A program made the translations under genes and the position numbers. Shown here piece by piece: positions 61,561 through 64,000 of a DNA stretch of 64,000 nt. The stretch spans positions 124,001-188,000 of the forward strand of contig NZ_JAMPJU010000005.1 of assembly GCF_025840185.1 (NCBI RefSeq). The letters are read 5' to 3'. The notes below the pieces were generated by a model. It did no database searches and was not told the origin of the DNA. It worked only from the letters and a program-made list of their open reading frames with translations. Position 1 is the stretch's first letter; each line of letters begins with the position of its first letter. The DNA is from Brenneria izbisi (GTDB taxonomy: Bacteria > Pseudomonadota > Gammaproteobacteria > Enterobacterales > Enterobacteriaceae).

Positions 61561-62143
61561 CGATGGAATAACCCTTAAAGCCTTGCTTTCCAGCAAGGCT
61601 GGAATATCAGCACATCACCTGCTACGGCAGCAATGTACGGGCAACATTGATGTGTGCCCGTGCAATCCACTCCGAACAGACATCATTACCCATCAGGGTC
61701 TATGTCAACTTATCGAATTCGCTGTCCCCGCGTTAACAAACCGCCTCATCAATAAAAAACCAATAGTTTAATTAAGTTAACATCAATAGGAATATGAAAT
61801 GGTTACTCACTAACTCAATCAGAATATTTTCATTCAGAAACTTTGCATTAACCATATCGTTACCTGTTCTACATCAAAATCTGTGGTTTTCAGAGCCATT
61901 AGGATGAAGACAATAAATGGGGGGATAGTTGTATTTTCTCCTGACGAGATCCTGCCAACCCCTTCCAAATCACTTTCTGGGCAACCAGACAAAAAATCGA
62001 ACGCTATCAATCAGAGTATCTCGCTCCTGATGTGAGTGAGTGTTCACATTTAACGCGTTTATACGCAATAAGAACCTATCCAGACCGGCTGTTTGGGTTT
62101 CGCTACGGTTGTTATACGCAGGTATATTTTGTCGGGAGAGTTT
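61561..62143. other. Intergenic region between ohr and aegA
   Basis: About 580 bp. An AGCCTTGC/GCAAGGCT hairpin (61579-61600) lies after ohr without a T-run on the plus strand. No credible gene and no clear FNR or sigma-54 site was found. Confidence 0.6.
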
Positions 62144-64000
62144 ATGAACAGGTTTGTTATTGTCAGTGCTCAGGACTGTATGGGTTGTCGCGCCTGCGAA
62201 ATTGCCTGCGTTATTTCACACAACGACGAACAATATCCAATCCATGATGAATTGTTCCAGCCCAGAATAAAAGCCTTCAATACACCAGAGTTGCGCTCTG
62301 CGGTGACCTGCCGTCAGTGTGAAGATGCTCCCTGCGCCAGCGTTTGCCCGACTCAGGCGCTGGTAAGAAAAGACGAAAGTATTCAAATTATTAAAGAACG
62401 TTGTATTGGTTGCAAAACCTGCGTACTGGCCTGTCCGTTTGGCGCTATGTCAGTCGTCGCCAACGCCACGATCCGTGGCGCCACAGCACATAAATGCGAT
62501 CTCTGCTCAGGCCGCTCACAGGGACCCGCCTGTGTGGAAGCCTGTCCGACCCAAGCCCTGCAATTGGTCAGCGAACAGACACTGGAAGCAAACCGCCGCA
62601 AAAAACAGCAAAACATGGCGCTGCGTACATCAACACACTGGCAACGAGCCATACCCGTCAGTAGGGCCGAGGCGCGCAACCCGTTAAACCAGAGGAAAAA
62701 CTGGCCCCGGCGCGACGCGGAAAAAAAACCGCTGACACAACGGAAAACCACGTTCGACGAGATCTATCACGGCTTTACGCCGGAGCAAACGCAGGATCAG
62801 GCCGATCGCTGCCTCGCCTGCGGAAAACATTCCATTTGTGAGTGGACCTGTCCGCTGCATAATAATATCCCCGAATTACTCAATCTGGCCAAACAAGGCC
62901 GAATTCTGGAGGCCGTGGAACTGTCTCACCAGACCAGCAGCCTGCCGGAGATCTGTGGCCGGGTATGCCCGCAAGATCGGTTGTGCGAAGGCGCTTGCAC
63001 GCTGGGCAAGGAATACGGCGCGATCACCGTCGGCAATATTGAGCGTTACATTACCGATACCGCCATCGCCATGGGCTGGAAGCCTGACTTGAGTGGGGTT
63101 ACGCCAAGCGGCAAACGTGCCGCCATTATTGGCGCAGGCCCGGCAGGACTGGCCTGTGCGGATGTTCTGGCGCGCAATGGCGTTCAGGCAGTGGTGTTCG
63201 ATCGTCATCCTGAAATTGGCGGCTTACTGACATTCGGCATTCCACCTTTCAAACTAGATAAGCGAGTGCTTACTCACCGCCATGAGATGTTCCGTGAGAT
63301 GGGCATCGAATTTCAATTAAATATCGAAGTGGGTAAAGACATTTTTCTCCCCCAGATCCTCAATGAATTTGATACGGTGTTTCTCGGCGTAGGGACTTAC
63401 CGCTCCATGAAGGCGGGGATTGAAAATGAAGAAGCGCCCGGCGTTTTCGATGCGCTGCCGTTCCTGATAGCCAATACCAAACACGTAATGGGTTTACCTG
63501 AGCTTGAAGATGAACCCTATATCTCGATGGCGGGGAAACGGGTTGTGGTGCTGGGCGGCGGAGACACCGCGATGGACTGTCTGCGTACTTCCGTTCGTCA
63601 GGGCGCCATGTCCGTCACCTGCGCGTATCGCCGTGATGAAGCTAACATGCCTGGCTCGAAAAAAGAGGTGAAAAACTCACGGGAAGAAGGCGTTGAATTC
63701 ATGTTCAACGTACAACCGCAGAAAATTTGTCTGAATGAGCAAGGAGACGTATGCGGCATCAGTCTGATTCGTACTGAACTGGGCGCTCCCGATGCCAGCG
63801 GGCGTCGGCGCCCGCGTCCTATTGCCGGGTCCGAATTTGTACAACCTGCCGACGCCATCCTGGTCGCTTTCGGTTTTCAGGCTCACAGCATGCCCTGGCT
63901 GGAAGAAGCGGACGTCAGTCTGGACAAATGGGGTTGCATTATCGCATCCGCTAACAGCCGCATTCCCTGCCAGACTAATCACCCGCGAATTTTTGCCGGA
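62144..64000 (+). CDS. aegA: AegA-type iron-sulfur oxidoreductase (3' end cut by window)
   Basis: 619 codons are visible of a protein of about 660 aa. The N-terminal ferredoxin part (residues 1-160) has repeated CxxCxxCxxxC clusters (CMGCRACEIAC, CRQCEDAPCASVC, CIGCKTCVLAC, CDLCSGRSQGPACVEAC). The C-terminal part is like the glutamate synthase small subunit, with CGRVCPQDRLCEGAC, FAD motif IGAGPAGLACA and NAD(P) motif VLGGGDTAMDC. AegA helps break down uric acid, with formate-linked electron flow, in enterobacteria. GGGAGAG precedes the ATG at 62144. The frame is open at base 64000. Confidence 0.9.
   Translation, partial: MNRFVIVSAQDCMGCRACEIACVISHNDEQYPIHDELFQPRIKAFNTPELRSAVTCRQCEDAPCASVCPTQALVRKDESIQIIKERCIGCKTCVLACPFGAMSVVANATIRGATAHKCDLCSGRSQGPACVEACPTQALQLVSEQTLEANRRKKQQNMALRTSTHWQRAIPVSRAEARNPLNQRKNWPRRDAEKKPLTQRKTTFDEIYHGFTPEQTQDQADRCLACGKHSICEWTCPLHNNIPELLNLAKQGRILEAVELSHQTSSLPEICGRVCPQDRLCEGACTLGKEYGAITVGNIERYITDTAIAMGWKPDLSGVTPSGKRAAIIGAGPAGLACADVLARNGVQAVVFDRHPEIGGLLTFGIPPFKLDKRVLTHRHEMFREMGIEFQLNIEVGKDIFLPQILNEFDTVFLGVGTYRSMKAGIENEEAPGVFDALPFLIANTKHVMGLPELEDEPYISMAGKRVVVLGGGDTAMDCLRTSVRQGAMSVTCAYRRDEANMPGSKKEVKNSREEGVEFMFNVQPQKICLNEQGDVCGISLIRTELGAPDASGRRRPRPIAGSEFVQPADAILVAFGFQAHSMPWLEEADVSLDKWGCIIASANSRIPCQTNHPRIFAG

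Noticed and set aside
62032-62247. Open frame overlapping the aegA start
   Set aside because: Out of frame with the ferredoxin motifs of aegA, no ribosome site, no recognisable content.

Overview
The window looks like the chromosome of a plant- or insect-associated member of the Enterobacterales, probably Pectobacteriaceae (Brenneria/Dickeya-like). The genus is a guess from gene order. The order mnmE-yidC-yidD-rnpA-rpmH / dnaA-dnaN-recF-gyrB, then yidA-dgoRKADT and yidR-yidQ-ibpAB-yidE, matches the Escherichia coli dnaA region and fixes the family-level assignment. GC content is moderate and gene spacing is typical of the group.

Layout. (1) 1-21.4 kb is a nitrogen-salvage region. It holds preTA (uracil/thymine reduction) with a RutR-type repressor, and a guanidine operon headed by a ykkC/guanidine-I riboswitch (ABC importer, two DUF1989 carboxyguanidine deiminase subunits, biotin-dependent carboxylase). 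It also holds an NMT1-like ABC importer probably for a pyrimidine, a class III aminotransferase that fits beta-alanine, and a YdfG-like malonic-semialdehyde reductase. A PAAR/S-type pyocin effector with its immunity gene interrupts the region at 12.1-14.4 kb. Reading the promoters shows sigma-54 type GG-N10-GC elements in front of preTA, the guanidine operon and the ABC operon, plus a near-consensus RutR box just downstream of the preTA promoter. (2) 21.4-27.2 kb is dppABCDF. (3) 27.2-34.2 kb is a carboxylate module: a 2HCT symporter, a DcuS/CitA-like two-component system and a DASS transporter. The 1.2-kb spacer before it holds a possible small RNA. (4) 34.2-39.4 kb is yidE, ibpB, ibpA (sigma-32 promoter and ROSE thermometer), yidQ and yidR. 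(5) 39.6-45.8 kb is the D-galactonate operon dgoRKADT, flanked on both sides by near-identical DUF1471 periplasmic peptides. (6) 45.8-58.5 kb is yidA, an orphan lactose-family PTS IIB/IIA pair, and the replication/ribosome/membrane-insertion core. (7) 58.5-64 kb has decayed remnants (AlbA_2-type ATPase, hipA), qorB/ytfH, ohr and the start of aegA (uric acid catabolism).

How it works together. PreTA would make dihydropyrimidines, and the hydrolysis steps would lie outside the window. The aminotransferase would turn beta-alanine into malonic semialdehyde, and the YdfG-like enzyme would reduce it to 3-hydroxypropionate. Guanidine would be carboxylated and deiminated to allophanate, but no allophanate hydrolase lies in the usual downstream slot. 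With aegA at the far end, the window contains genes for salvaging nitrogen from pyrimidines, guanidine, peptides and urate.
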